DNA of 8,868 nucleotides, taken from positions 1 to 8,868 of the forward strand of contig SXKQ01000060.1 in the NCBI GenBank assembly GCA_005778045.1. The letters run 5' to 3'. The notes beneath the pieces are model-generated. The model was not told the origin of the DNA and made no database searches. It saw only the letters and a program-made list of their open reading frames with translations. The DNA is from Planctomycetia bacterium (lineage in GTDB: Bacteria; Planctomycetota; UBA1135; GCA-002686595). Below are positions 1 to 5,630 of the stretch, piece by piece. Numbering within the stretch: position 1 is the stretch's first letter; every line of letters begins with the position of its first letter. Made by a program: the position numbers and the translations under genes.

Positions 1-19
1 TAGCCCGCGCGCGCGCCGC

Positions 20-742
20 TCACTTCGCGGCGCGGCCGGGGAGCGGGCCCCAGAGCTCGGCGAGCAGGGCGAAGGTCGCGGGCTCGGAGTGCTCGAGCTC
101 ACCGGCGACGAAGGGGTAGAAGTCGTTGGAGCCGAAGTAGCTCTCCGTCATCTCGGCGAAGAACTCCTGCGGGTTGGTGCGGCCGTAGTGCTCACGGGTG
201 CCGCCGGGGCTCGTCAGCACGGACTGCGTGGAGTCCTTGGCGCGGAACGCCTCCCACGCGGCGGCGACGCGCGGCTCGTCGAAGCCGAGCACCTGATCGT
301 GGTAAGCGTGCGCGAGCTCGTGCAGCACGACCCACGGCATGCGGTGGTTCTCGAAAGGCGAGAGGAAGTCGTCGACGGACGGGATGTGCACGCAGCGGGC
401 GAGGTCGCGCGAGTAGCCGTGCGACTCGAGCCACTCGGCGCTGGGGTGGTACTGCATCGCCTCGAGCCCGGGCATGTCGCGATCGAGCTGAATCGTCACC
501 GCGCGCAGCCGCGCGAGCGACGCCTCGGGGACCACCGTCGCGATCGCCACGAGCCGCGCGCGCAGCAGCTCCAGCGCCCGCTTACCGCGCGCCGCATCGT
601 CGCCCTCGAGCAGGCGCCGGTCGACGCGCACCTTCCAGCCCTCGAGCTCCTGCACGATGTGCTTTTCAGGGCCAGAACCCGCGGTCGAGGCAAACGCGGC
701 CAAAGAGACGACCACAGCAACGAAGAGCAGCACCTTTCGCAT
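20..742 (-). CDS. Secreted zinc metallopeptidase, anthrax lethal factor-like (ATLF / Pro-Pro endopeptidase-type) fold
   Basis: A 240-residue protein, predicted to be an exported zinc protease. Residues 1-21 form a signal peptide: MRK, then a hydrophobic stretch, with likely cleavage after the Ala/Ser-rich end. The zinc site is visible: HELAH at 141-145 gives ligands H141 and H145 and general base E142. Downstream, YGRTN at 186-190 is followed by EFFAE at 193-197. The same block occurs in anthrax lethal factor, where Tyr728 and zinc ligand Glu735 are seven residues apart, exactly like Y186 and E193 here. Clostridial Pro-Pro endopeptidases share this arrangement and are about this size, with no large extra domains. 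The fold call is therefore fairly firm; the substrate is unknown. It lies 40 bp after the hydroxyacid dehydrogenase and could be the operon's last gene. However, no Shine-Dalgarno sequence precedes the ATG, and a TAGCAT hexamer sits 7 nt upstream, so a separate leaderless transcript is possible. Confidence 0.85.
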   Translation of the reverse strand: MRKVLLFVAVVVSLAAFASTAGSGPEKHIVQELEGWKVRVDRRLLEGDDAARGKRALELLRARLVAIATVVPEASLARLRAVTIQLDRDMPGLEAMQYHPSAEWLESHGYSRDLARCVHIPSVDDFLSPFENHRMPWVVLHELAHAYHDQVLGFDEPRVAAAWEAFRAKDSTQSVLTSPGGTREHYGRTNPQEFFAEMTESYFGSNDFYPFVAGELEHSEPATFALLAELWGPLPGRAAK

Positions 743-782
743 GCAGTCGATGCTAGCCAGATGCGCGCGTCTCAGCCCATCT

Positions 783-1715
783 TCAGCCTCGGTAGAGACT
801 GTGCGGGTCCGGCGCTTCGCCGTGCAGGATAGCGAGCACGTTGGTGGCGGTAGTCATGCACATGGCGCGGTAGGTCAGCATCGTGAGCGAAGCGGTGTGC
901 GGCGTCAGGACGACGCGGTCGCAGTCCAGAAGCGCATCGCCCCCGGCAGGTGGCTCGACCTCAAGCACATCCGCCGCGAAGCCGCCGAGGCGCCCGCTGG
1001 CGAGAGCCGCCCTCAGGCTGGGGCCGTCGACCAGCGCGCCGCGGGCCGTATTGACGATGAAGGCACCGGGCTTCATCGCGTCGAACTCCCGAGGTCCGAG
1101 GAACCCGCGGGTGTCTGGTGTGAGCGGCAGGTGCAGCGTGAGCACGTCCGATTCCTCGAGCAGCACGGGCAACGGAACGCCCGTGTAGGGAGCAGGCACT
1201 GCCCGTCCCTCGCGTTCGAGGACGAGCACGCGCATGCCGAACATGTGCGCAAAGCGCGCGACGCGCTGGCCGATGTTGCCAAAGCCGAGAACGCCGAGCG
1301 CGAGCCCGCGAATCTCGTTGCCCGCATAGCGAGCGCGCTCTTCCCAGCGGCCTTCGGCGATCGCGCGCGACTGCCGGGAGATGCCGCGCACGACATCGAG
1401 CACGAGCGCAAGGGTGTGCTCGGCGACGGTCTCGGCGTTCCCCCCTGGGGCGAACACCACCGGGATTCCGAGCTGCGACGCCGCTCGGGTGTCGAGGTTG
1501 TCCAGCCCGACGCCCGCGCGTGCGATGGCCCGCAGTCGCGGACAGCGCAGGAGCAACGCTTCGCTGATGCGGCCGCGCCCGCGGGTCAGGATCGCTTCCA
1601 CGGCGTCGAAGTCACAGCGCGGATCGTTCGGATCCTGCGCTCGCGCGAGCGGCCTGTGCGTCGCGAGGAGCGCCTCGGCATCAGGATGCAAGGACTCGAG
1701 CAGCAGGATCGTCAT
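783..1715 (-). CDS. D-2-hydroxyacid dehydrogenase (NAD-dependent, PGDH-like)
   Basis: A 310-residue cytoplasmic dehydrogenase that interconverts a D-2-hydroxyacid and a 2-oxoacid using NAD(H). The Rossmann dinucleotide motif is GFGNIG at 144-149. An acidic residue follows the second strand (VLVLERE, E167), which fits NAD rather than NADP. The family's catalytic triad is visible: R225 in VNTARGALVD, E254 in DVLEVEPP and H273 in LTPHTAS. Length is normal for the family. The frame stays open for 89 codons upstream, but the start at 1715 is preferred. Family homology begins at MTILLLE, and the ATG overlaps the TGA of the preceding VOC gene as ATGA, implying translational coupling; the local Shine-Dalgarno is poor. 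It is the fourth gene of the epimerase-dehydratase-VOC operon, so it probably acts on an acid made in that pathway. The family includes phosphoglycerate, glyoxylate/hydroxypyruvate and lactate dehydrogenases, and sequence alone does not decide among them. Confidence 0.93.
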   Translation of the reverse strand: MTILLLESLHPDAEALLATHRPLARAQDPNDPRCDFDAVEAILTRGRGRISEALLLRCPRLRAIARAGVGLDNLDTRAASQLGIPVVFAPGGNAETVAEHTLALVLDVVRGISRQSRAIAEGRWEERARYAGNEIRGLALGVLGFGNIGQRVARFAHMFGMRVLVLEREGRAVPAPYTGVPLPVLLEESDVLTLHLPLTPDTRGFLGPREFDAMKPGAFIVNTARGALVDGPSLRAALASGRLGGFAADVLEVEPPAGGDALLDCDRVVLTPHTASLTMLTYRAMCMTTATNVLAILHGEAPDPHSLYRG

Positions 1716-2182
1716 GCCGGCTCGTGCGCGCCCGAGCTGGCGCCTGGCTCCATGCGATACATGCCGCGCGTGGGCTCCACGAGCTCGTCGGCGAGGACCA
1801 CCGGGTCGATCGCGACGCCGCGCTGGCTGGCGATCTCGATCAGGTTGCCCGAGGGGTCGCGCAGAAACATCTGCATCACGCCGCTCGGGAGCTGCCGCAC
1901 CCGTCCCCAGACCTTGAGATCGATCGCGCCAGCAGCCTTGGCGCGCCGGAACACCTGCTCGAACTCCGGCACCGCGATGCAAAAGTGGCCGCGCACCTGG
2001 TGCACGTCGGCCAGCTCGTTCATGTGAATCTGCTGGTGCGAGCCGATGCGGAAGAACTGCGAGCGAAATTTCTGGTCAGGCGTTTCGTCGAGCGCGAGCC
2101 CGATGACGTCCCGGTAGAACGCCACCGCGAGCTCGAGGTTGTCGACGTTCACGTTGACGTGGTGCAGGTGGTATTCGGCCAT
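1712..2182 (-). CDS. VOC-superfamily (glyoxalase/bleomycin-resistance/dioxygenase fold) protein
   Basis: A 156-residue single-chain VOC protein with two beta-alpha-beta-beta-beta modules. Module one begins HHVNVNVDNLELAVAFYRDVIGL (residues 7-29), the classic opening of the family. Module two begins near GHFCIAV (65-71) and ends with the typical DPSGNLIEI (109-117). Likely metal ligands are H8, a residue in QIHMNE (H53 or a neighbour), H66 and E116. VOC enzymes include glyoxalase I, methylmalonyl-CoA epimerase, extradiol dioxygenases and thiol transferases, and I cannot choose among them. Residues 120-156 form a tail beyond the fold. The frame continues upstream, but the chosen ATG has a GAGAG-rich ribosome site just before it and starts eight bases after the dehydratase stop. 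Its TGA overlaps the next gene's ATG. Position suggests a metal-dependent isomerisation, lyase or detoxification step in the same sugar-acid pathway. Confidence 0.9.
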   Translation of the reverse strand: MAEYHLHHVNVNVDNLELAVAFYRDVIGLALDETPDQKFRSQFFRIGSHQQIHMNELADVHQVRGHFCIAVPEFEQVFRRAKAAGAIDLKVWGRVRQLPSGVMQMFLRDPSGNLIEIASQRGVAIDPVVLADELVEPTRGMYRMEPGASSGAHEPA

Positions 2183-2200
2183 CGCTTCTCTCAGCAGGGT
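2183..2200 (-). promoter_or_regulatory. Ribosome-binding site of the VOC gene (sets its start)
   Basis: Reading the minus strand, the 18 bases before the VOC ATG end in GAGAGAAGCG, a purine-rich Shine-Dalgarno-like run a few bases from the start codon. It spans the 8-bp gap and the end of the dehydratase gene. It supports 2182 as the start, although the frame is open for 76 further codons upstream. Confidence 0.6.
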
Positions 2201-3357
2201 TTCGCGAAGCGTCCCACGAAATCCGGGTCCGGCTCGATCCCGAAGCCCGGGCCCTGCGGCGGCAGCAGGTGTCCCTCGTGCAAGGACAGGTCGATCGAGG
2301 CCAGCTCGCGCAGCAGCGGCGCGCCCCCCATCGGGACCTCGACGAAGACGCCCGCCGGGCTCGCGAAGGCGAGCGTGCGCGCAGCCTGAAAAGTGATCGC
2401 CGATCCCCAACTGTGAGGCGCCAGCTCGAGACGGTGCGCGTAGGCGAGCGCCGCGATGCGCAGGCCCTCGCTCATCCCGCCGGCGATGGCGAGATCGGGC
2501 TGGAGCACGTCGATGGCTCGGCGCTCGAGCAACTCGGCGAAATCGAAAGCGGTGAACTCGCTCTCCCCGGCCGCGATGGCCAGCGGACTCGACGCGCGGA
2601 CCTCGGCCAGCCCGAGCCGGTCATCGGACGCGACGGGCTCCTCCACGAAGCGCAGCCCCAGCGAGGCCGCCGCGATGCAGAAGCGCTTGCTCTCGGCCAC
2701 GTTCATGGTGCCGTGCGCGTCGCACATGAGCTGCACCTGCGGTCCGAGCGCGAGGCGCGCCGCGCGCACCCGCTCGAGGCTCGCGTCGATCGATCCGTCC
2801 ATCGCGCCGATCCGCATCTTGACCGCGCGGAAGCCCGCCTTCACGTAGCGGCCGAGCTCGTCGCCGATCGAGCTGGCCGGCGCCCAGCCACCGCTGGCGT
2901 AGGCACTGATGCGCTCGCGGCACGGCCCGCCGAGCAGCTCGAGCACCGAGCAGCCGGATGACTTGGCGAGCAGATCCCATAGCGCGAGATCCACGCCGCT
3001 CATCGCGGCCACATGGATGCCACGGCGTCCGAGCACCGGCATCGCGCGACCCGAGCGCTCCGCGTGAGCCGCTCGCGTACCGTTGTACATGCGCTGCCAG
3101 GCACGACCGACGTGGCGCGCATCCGTGCCCTCGAGCAGGGGCGCGAGCTCATGCCGCACGATCGCGCACAAGGCCGCACCGTCGCCCGCGCTGCCCACCG
3201 CGGGCTTGGCCTCGCCGTAGCCGACGAGGCCGTCCTCGGTCGTGATGGTGACGAGCACCATGTCGAAGGCCGCTATCCGGCCGAAGTCAGAGACATGCTG
3301 CCGCGCCGCGTCGAGCGGGCAGTGGAGCCAGACGGCATCGACGGAACGGATCTTCAC
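2191..3357 (-). CDS. Enolase-superfamily, mandelate racemase/muconate lactonizing enzyme family (probable acid-sugar dehydratase)
   Basis: A 388-residue cytoplasmic protein of normal family length. It has an N-terminal capping domain (about 1-120) and a (beta/alpha)7-beta barrel (about 140-360). The three Mg2+ ligands appear in canonical contexts: D213 (LMCDAHG), E239/E240 (FVEEPV) and E265 (AAGESEF). The His-Asp dyad of the mandelate racemase subgroup is present as H315 (APHSWG) and D288 (LQPDLAIAGG). At the second-strand Lys motif it reads K180-M-R182, so the position that is a catalytic Lys in mandelate racemase (KxK) is Arg. That points to dehydration by the His-Asp dyad rather than racemisation, which is inference. 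Likely chemistry is Mg-dependent conversion of an aldonate or uronate-derived acid to a 2-keto-3-deoxy acid; substrate unknown. The start is GTG, four bases after the epimerase stop. MKIRSVDAVW is a typical family N-terminus. The ribosome site is weak, consistent with translational coupling within the operon. Confidence 0.92.
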   Translation of the reverse strand: MKIRSVDAVWLHCPLDAARQHVSDFGRIAAFDMVLVTITTEDGLVGYGEAKPAVGSAGDGAALCAIVRHELAPLLEGTDARHVGRAWQRMYNGTRAAHAERSGRAMPVLGRRGIHVAAMSGVDLALWDLLAKSSGCSVLELLGGPCRERISAYASGGWAPASSIGDELGRYVKAGFRAVKMRIGAMDGSIDASLERVRAARLALGPQVQLMCDAHGTMNVAESKRFCIAAASLGLRFVEEPVASDDRLGLAEVRASSPLAIAAGESEFTAFDFAELLERRAIDVLQPDLAIAGGMSEGLRIAALAYAHRLELAPHSWGSAITFQAARTLAFASPAGVFVEVPMGGAPLLRELASIDLSLHEGHLLPPQGPGFGIEPDPDFVGRFAKPC

Positions 3358-3361
3358 GCCG

Positions 3362-4249
3362 TCACCGGATCAGCGGCAGCAACGTCCGGGACGCGACCTC
3401 GTAGAGCATCGTGTAGAACTCCTCGCTCAGCAGGCTCGAGCCGTGGTCTTGGATGAACTTGAGCTGCTCCGGCGAGATGTCGACCGGGTTTTTCTCCACC
3501 TGATTGGGCCACGACGAGACCGGCGTGCGGTCAACCGGCGCCACCGCCTCCATGGTGAGCGCGCCCTTGTACCCGACCTCCTTGAGAGTGCCGATGAACT
3601 TCCTCCAGTCGATGCTGCCCATGCCCGGCGCGAGCCGGTTGTTCTCCGCGACATGAACATCCGCAAGCCGGCTGCCGACCTTGCGGATCGCCGCATGCAT
3701 GTCGGCCTCTTCGATGTTCATGTGGAACACATCGAGGCACACGCCGCAGTCTGGCCCCACATCCTGCGCGAGCCGCAAGGCCTGGTCCGCGCGATTGAGG
3801 AAGTAGGTCTCGAAGCGGTTGAGCGGTTCTATGGCCATCTTCACGCCGCACTTCTGGGCGTGCGCGTAGACCTCCTTGAGGCCGTCGACCACCCACTTCC
3901 ACTCTTCCTCGGGCGTGCCGTCCGGCACGACCTTTCCGACCGTGGCCGGCACGATCGTGCACTCCGTGCCCTCGAGCTCGTGAACCATCGTGACCACCGA
4001 CTTCACGTAGGCGATCGAGGCGGCGCGCTGCGACTCGTTGGATGCGGCGAGGTTGCGCTCACCGAGCGTCAGCGTGACCGCGCCCCAGCAGCGAATGCCG
4101 TGCTGCTTGAGGAGCGCACGCGAGGTCTTCGAGTCGTACTGCTTCGGCTCGCCGCTGATCTCGATGCTCTCGAAGCCCAGGCGCTTGATTCGGCGCAAGG
4201 TGACCTCGAGGGGCTCGGCCCGCATCCAGTTGTGGGTGGAGAGGTGCAT
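3362..4249 (-). CDS. Sugar isomerase/epimerase, D-tagatose 3-epimerase-like TIM barrel
   Basis: A 295-residue cytoplasmic TIM-barrel enzyme of the xylose-isomerase-like / sugar-phosphate isomerase superfamily, closest by motif to ketose 3-epimerases (D-tagatose/D-psicose 3-epimerase). The metal quartet is visible as E141 (AIEPLNRFETY), D173 (CLDVFHMNIEE), H199 (DVHVAENNR) and E234 (TMEAV). The spacings of 32, 26 and 35 nearly equal those of Pseudomonas cichorii D-tagatose 3-epimerase (Glu152, Asp185, His211, Glu246: 33, 26, 35). Its substrate-contacting residues also have counterparts: E147, H176 and R205. Expected reaction is metal-dependent C3 epimerisation of a free ketose or keto-sugar. 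Related enzymes act on inosose, hydroxypyruvate or 3-keto-glycosides, so the exact substrate is open. It is the first gene of the leftward operon. A GGAG lies 8 bases before the ATG. No signal peptide is present. Confidence 0.92.
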   Translation of the reverse strand: MHLSTHNWMRAEPLEVTLRRIKRLGFESIEISGEPKQYDSKTSRALLKQHGIRCWGAVTLTLGERNLAASNESQRAASIAYVKSVVTMVHELEGTECTIVPATVGKVVPDGTPEEEWKWVVDGLKEVYAHAQKCGVKMAIEPLNRFETYFLNRADQALRLAQDVGPDCGVCLDVFHMNIEEADMHAAIRKVGSRLADVHVAENNRLAPGMGSIDWRKFIGTLKEVGYKGALTMEAVAPVDRTPVSSWPNQVEKNPVDISPEQLKFIQDHGSSLLSEEFYTMLYEVASRTLLPLIR

Positions 4250-4383
4250 GTTCGGGGCTCCGGGGCCGGGGGTGGCAGGTCAGGAATGGGGAGGAGGCTA
4301 CCGAAATCCGCGCGCCGCGTGGACCGTGACGCGGCTTCCGGGGAGCAGGTCCGGGCCGCAAAATCGCGCTCAGCCGCCGCAGA
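4250..4383. promoter_or_regulatory. Intergenic leader before the epimerase operon, with an inverted repeat
   Basis: A gap of 134 bp separates the ThuA-like gene's stop codon from the epimerase ATG. It holds a perfect 7-bp inverted repeat (4314-4320 with 4329-4335, 8-nt loop). On the minus strand only three T's follow this shortly after, so it is a poor intrinsic terminator but could be a stem in a leader RNA. I see no convincing -35/-10 pair. The operon may have its own promoter here or be read through from the ThuA-like gene. Confidence 0.4.
4314..4335. repeat. Perfect 7-bp inverted repeat (possible terminator or attenuator stem)
   Basis: GCCGCGT at 4314-4320 pairs perfectly with ACGCGGC at 4329-4335 across an 8-base loop. 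It sits 48 bp beyond the ThuA-like stop and 64 bp before the epimerase start. It lacks a strong T-tract on either strand, so a terminator role is only possible. In DNA this GC-rich, such arms also arise by chance. Confidence 0.35.
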
Positions 4384-5385
4384 CTAGCGATAATCGGCGG
4401 GCCGCTTGCCGGGAACGAACTTGCCGAAGCCGAAGAAGCTCGGCGAGTATTCGCCGATGTACGCGACGTCCGTTTCCGGTGCGATGGCGCTCTCCGCTCC
4501 GGTAGCCCACAGAACGGTGTTCACGCACAGACGTCGAAGGCCAACGCTCTGAAAGTCGACGGCCGCGCCCATCGTCGTGCAGACGACGCGTGAAGTCTTG
4601 CCAGTCTCGGCCTTGTACTCGCGGGTCCATACGAGCGGCTGGGGTGGATCGTTTCGAGCACCCGCGACCGGCGCGTCGGTCGGATTCATGCCCTCGAGCA
4701 CCTGCCCGTGCACCAGCACCGTGTCGCTGGCACTGAGATGCACCACTCCGTACACGTCGCTCGGGCCCCAGATATCCGTGCAGCCACGCACGACGGGGTG
4801 AGCAGCGAACTCCGGATTCACGATGCCACGGGTGCTCTCGCGCCCATGCTCACCATGGTGGCTGATCCAGGTCTCCCCGAGCACAGCTTGTCCCCATCCC
4901 CCTACAGGATTCTCGCTGTCCCAAGCCCAGCGCGCGAACTGGCCGCTCGCTCCGTCTCCCGCTCGAAAGGCGTGCGTCGAGGTCCGCAGGCCAAGAATGG
5001 GCTTCCCCGAGTTTGTGTACTCGATGATGGGTGCCATCTGCTCGTCAGGAAGCAGTCGAAAGCGTGCGTGGATCACGAGCATGTCGGCTCCGGCGAGCAA
5101 GTGCGTGCCGGGGATGTTGTGCTGGAAGTCAGGTCGGATCAGGCCGGTGGCCGGATCGATCGCGAAGAGCACGGTGCAGGTGTAGCCGAAGCGCCGGGAG
5201 AGGATGCGGGCGAGCATTGGCAGAGCCTCTTCCGAGCGATACTCGTCGTCCGCCGCAATCAGAACGACGCGCTTGCCCTTACCGGGTCCCTCTCCTCCCT
5301 CGAAGGTCAACCAAGGCGCCGACTCGGAGCCTTGCGCAGCCGAGAGGCAGAGCAGCGCGCATCCGATCATGACAAGTCGTCTCAC
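4384..5385 (-). CDS. Secreted ThuA-like domain protein (trehalose-utilisation family, class I glutamine-amidotransferase-like fold)
   Basis: A 333-residue exported protein. A signal peptide (MRRLVMIGCALLCLSAAQG, residues 1-19) is followed by one ThuA-like domain. Landmarks in order: KRVVLIAADDEYRSEEALP (38-56, first strand and loop), ADMLVIHARF (100-109), GKPILGLRTSTHAF (127-140, equivalent to the amidotransferase elbow, with no Cys nucleophile), WISHHGEHG (173-181) and SRVVCTTMGAAVDFQ (265-279). The last leads into the helix LRRLCVNTVLWATG. The tail YSPSFFGFGKFVPG is, from memory, common in secreted planctomycete ThuA-like proteins. ThuA-family proteins are linked to trehalose/sucrose and 3-keto-disaccharide metabolism, but biochemical roles are poorly fixed. 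GTG at 5385 is the preferred start because it supplies the RR n-region; ATG at 5370 would remove it. No Shine-Dalgarno sequence is evident before the GTG; instead TAGAGT ends 6 nt upstream. It precedes the epimerase operon and diverges from the esterase. Confidence 0.88.
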   Translation of the reverse strand: MRRLVMIGCALLCLSAAQGSESAPWLTFEGGEGPGKGKRVVLIAADDEYRSEEALPMLARILSRRFGYTCTVLFAIDPATGLIRPDFQHNIPGTHLLAGADMLVIHARFRLLPDEQMAPIIEYTNSGKPILGLRTSTHAFRAGDGASGQFARWAWDSENPVGGWGQAVLGETWISHHGEHGRESTRGIVNPEFAAHPVVRGCTDIWGPSDVYGVVHLSASDTVLVHGQVLEGMNPTDAPVAGARNDPPQPLVWTREYKAETGKTSRVVCTTMGAAVDFQSVGLRRLCVNTVLWATGAESAIAPETDVAYIGEYSPSFFGFGKFVPGKRPADYR

Positions 5386-5619
5386 GCCGGCACTCTACAC
5401 GGGCCCACGGCCGGCGATGGAGGCAGTACGCTTCTCTGACCCGAGCGGCGCCCGGGGCAGGCCGTCACGGGTACCGGCGCGAGCCTGGACGTACCATCGC
5501 TCCCGAGGAGCCAGACATGAACTTGCCGAGTTGCAGCCCGTCGAAAACACCCCCGAGCAAGGCAAGGCGAGCTTGGATGGAGCTACGACCGCGACAGAGG
5601 AGCGGCGGAGACGGTCTTC
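5386..5619. promoter_or_regulatory. Divergent intergenic region between the ThuA-like and esterase genes
   Basis: These 234 bp separate two divergently transcribed exported-protein genes, so promoters for both should lie here. On the minus strand TAGAGT (5397-5392) ends 6 bases before the ThuA-like GTG, as a leaderless -10 box would; I see no matching -35. A 7-bp inverted repeat (CGCCGGC at 5385-5391, GCCGGCG at 5410-5416) flanks that hexamer and could be an operator, but is also plausible by chance. On the plus strand a strong GAGGAG ribosome site leads into a 37-codon frame beginning at 5517. Confidence 0.5.
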
Positions 5620-5630
5620 ATGTCCGCTGA
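5517..5630 (+). CDS. Candidate 37-residue upstream ORF / leader peptide
   Basis: The ATG at 5517 is preceded by GAGGAG (5505-5510) with an ideal 6-base spacer, among the strongest Shine-Dalgarno sites in the window. The frame encodes 37 residues, beginning MNLPSCSPSKTPP and rich in Arg, Pro and Ser. It ends at TGA 5628-5630, overlapping the esterase ATG (5620) by 11 bases in another frame. This geometry could translationally couple the esterase to a short leader. The peptide resembles no family I know and has no signal peptide or membrane segment. Its composition is also what random GC-rich sequence gives, so it may be a chance frame. Confidence 0.25.
   Translation: MNLPSCSPSKTPPSKARRAWMELRPRQRSGGDGLHVR
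5607..5610 (+). promoter_or_regulatory. Ribosome-binding site of the tandem esterase gene
   Basis: GGAG at 5607-5610 lies 9 bases before the ATG at 5620, within a purine-rich stretch (AGAGGAGCGGCGGAG). It favours 5620 over the later in-frame candidates at 5650 (ATG) and 5719 (GTG), neither of which has a clear ribosome site. Confidence 0.55.

Noticed and set aside
6..16. Alternating CG tract at the left edge
   Set aside because: Five CG units in very GC-rich DNA next to a stop codon is unremarkable, and the flanking sequence is missing.
89..832. A 247-codon plus-strand open frame opposite the metallopeptidase
   Set aside because: Composition is Arg/Glu/Val-rich without motifs; the minus-strand gene has a signal peptide and a complete zinc site.
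1716..1982. An 89-codon upstream extension of the hydroxyacid dehydrogenase
   Set aside because: It would overlap most of the VOC gene, it is Arg-rich and unlike the family N-terminus, and ATG 1715 is fixed by the ATGA overlap and homology start.
657..2027. A 456-codon plus-strand open frame antisense to the dehydrogenase and VOC genes
   Set aside because: It is rich in Arg/Ala/His with no recognisable domain and lies opposite two genes with clear family motifs. Long antisense frames are expected in GC-rich coding DNA.
2183..2410. A 76-codon upstream extension of the VOC protein
   Set aside because: It lies inside the dehydratase gene; the VOC fold starts directly after MAEYHLHHVNV and a ribosome site precedes that ATG.
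3242..4387. A 381-codon plus-strand open frame opposite the epimerase
   Set aside because: Composition is that of a reverse-frame shadow, while the epimerase frame matches family metal ligands and their spacing.
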